Translations under genes and position numbers: made by a program
From: Planctomycetaceae bacterium
GTDB lineage: Bacteria > Planctomycetota > Planctomycetia > Planctomycetales > Planctomycetaceae
Assembly (NCBI GenBank): GCA_021732995.1
Contig: JAKFWA010000107.1
Location: forward strand, 1-64,000
Direction of reading: 5' to 3'
DNA: 64,000 nucleotides
The notes under the pieces: generated by a model
The model's input: the letters and a program-made list of their open reading frames with translations, nothing else
The model's database searches: none
What the model was told of the DNA's origin: nothing
In this document: positions 63,664 through 64,000 of the stretch, piece after piece
Numbering within the stretch: the stretch's first letter is position 1
Layout: the number at the start of each line of letters is the position of its first letter

Positions 63664-64000
63664 TTAGTTCTGAGTGTCAGGTGGATAAGTCCCTGATTTG
63701 GCCACTTTGCTTCGCGACAGAGTAATAAAATCGGGGAGGTCGCGGAGCGACCTGAGATCGTCGTCTTTTTGCATGTGGTTGAAGTTGTCGAAGCCGGCGT
63801 CGACTGCGTCTTTCAGGCAGGCCAGAGCCAAGTCGATGAACATCTTGCGTTCGGCGAGTTCCGACTCGGTAGGTTGCGGATTGGTCTTTTCGCTCAGTGT
63901 CACACACAAGCCGTAGGCACAGGCGGCGCCGTAGAGTATCCCGGCTTTCTGTGAGTAAGCATTCCCGGCCTCCGCGGTAGCGGATAGCTCGCGGAGCTTT
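63664..64000 (-). CDS. C-terminal part of a TPR-containing protein (possibly a Ser/Thr kinase tail), cut by the window end
   Basis: The minus-strand frame is open to the window edge, giving 110 visible residues. AYSQKAGILYGAACAYGLC, ERKMFIDLALACLKDAVDAGF and MQKDDDLRSLRDLPDFITL form the TPR-like end seen in planctomycete serine/threonine kinases and related TPR proteins. The stop is at 63664. The rest, including any kinase domain, is outside the window. The 92-base gap to the AraC stop holds no feature I recognise. Confidence 0.75.
   Translation of the reverse strand, partial: KLRELSATAEAGNAYSQKAGILYGAACAYGLCVTLSEKTNPQPTESELAERKMFIDLALACLKDAVDAGFDNFNHMQKDDDLRSLRDLPDFITLSRSKVAKSGTYPPDTQN

Overview
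The window looks like a chromosomal piece of a planctomycete (Planctomycetota). The pointers are a very large extracellular adhesin-like protein with a GEVED motif and a matrixin-like C-terminus, a sulfatase, SGNH acetylesterases, beta-helix polysaccharide-lyase-like proteins, multihaem cytochrome c plus ThuA-type proteins, an ECF sigma factor coupled to an enormous sensor protein, zinc-ribbon/HEAT proteins and a PAS-AraC regulator. This is inferred from protein content; no rRNA or tRNA gene was seen.

Left part (1-9.7 kb): the 3' end of a giant beta-solenoid protein, then about 2.4 kb of dead genes (recombinase and integrase scraps, an MBL-fold tail, a VOC/glyoxalase gene and tspO) ending at an intact UV-endonuclease gene (uvsE) and a short TfoX-like gene. 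Several nonsense codons in this block sit where the family has Trp.

10.3-20.8 kb: a minus-strand run with a type-I-secretion-like set (ABC exporter, HlyD-type adaptor, TolC-type lipoprotein), interrupted by a bicarbonate transporter with its PII-like partner (sbtA-sbtB) and a beta-helix carbohydrate-active protein; a TerC-family protein lies upstream. The ABC protein lacks several catalytic NBD residues. 20.9-23.5 kb holds an intact nhaR-type LysR gene between decayed genes (HPF/RaiA-like, ferrochelatase, DUF2177). 23.7-29.9 kb has two zinc-ribbon membrane proteins (one with HEAT repeats), an HTH/coiled-coil protein, a region of degenerate short repeats, a Uma2 remnant and a decayed IS110 element.

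30.1-37.1 kb is a signalling and stress block: a CsrA-(DHp-like)-REC fusion protein, a CheB-CheR-PAS-histidine kinase-REC protein, an HtrA protease and an Hsp20 chaperone. I regard the CsrA-REC fusion next to the hybrid kinase as the best candidate for an unusual system, because it would link phosphorelay input directly to post-transcriptional control.

38-50 kb is a tight minus-strand run (enolase-superfamily dehydratase, S9 peptidase, DapA-family lyase, PDZ/HEAT protein, pentahaem cytochrome c, propeller-ThuA protein) with several start/stop overlaps; the first three fit a proline/hydroxyproline-type catabolic theme. 50-57 kb holds a second beta-helix protein, an ECF sigma factor translationally coupled to a 1246-residue membrane sensor, and a truncated copy of the PAS-AraC regulator. 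57-62.7 kb is a polysaccharide-degradation cluster (metallopeptidase-SGNH fusion, sulfatase, heparin-lyase-I-like lipoprotein, SGNH acetylesterase) next to the intact PAS-AraC regulator. The right edge cuts a TPR-like protein.
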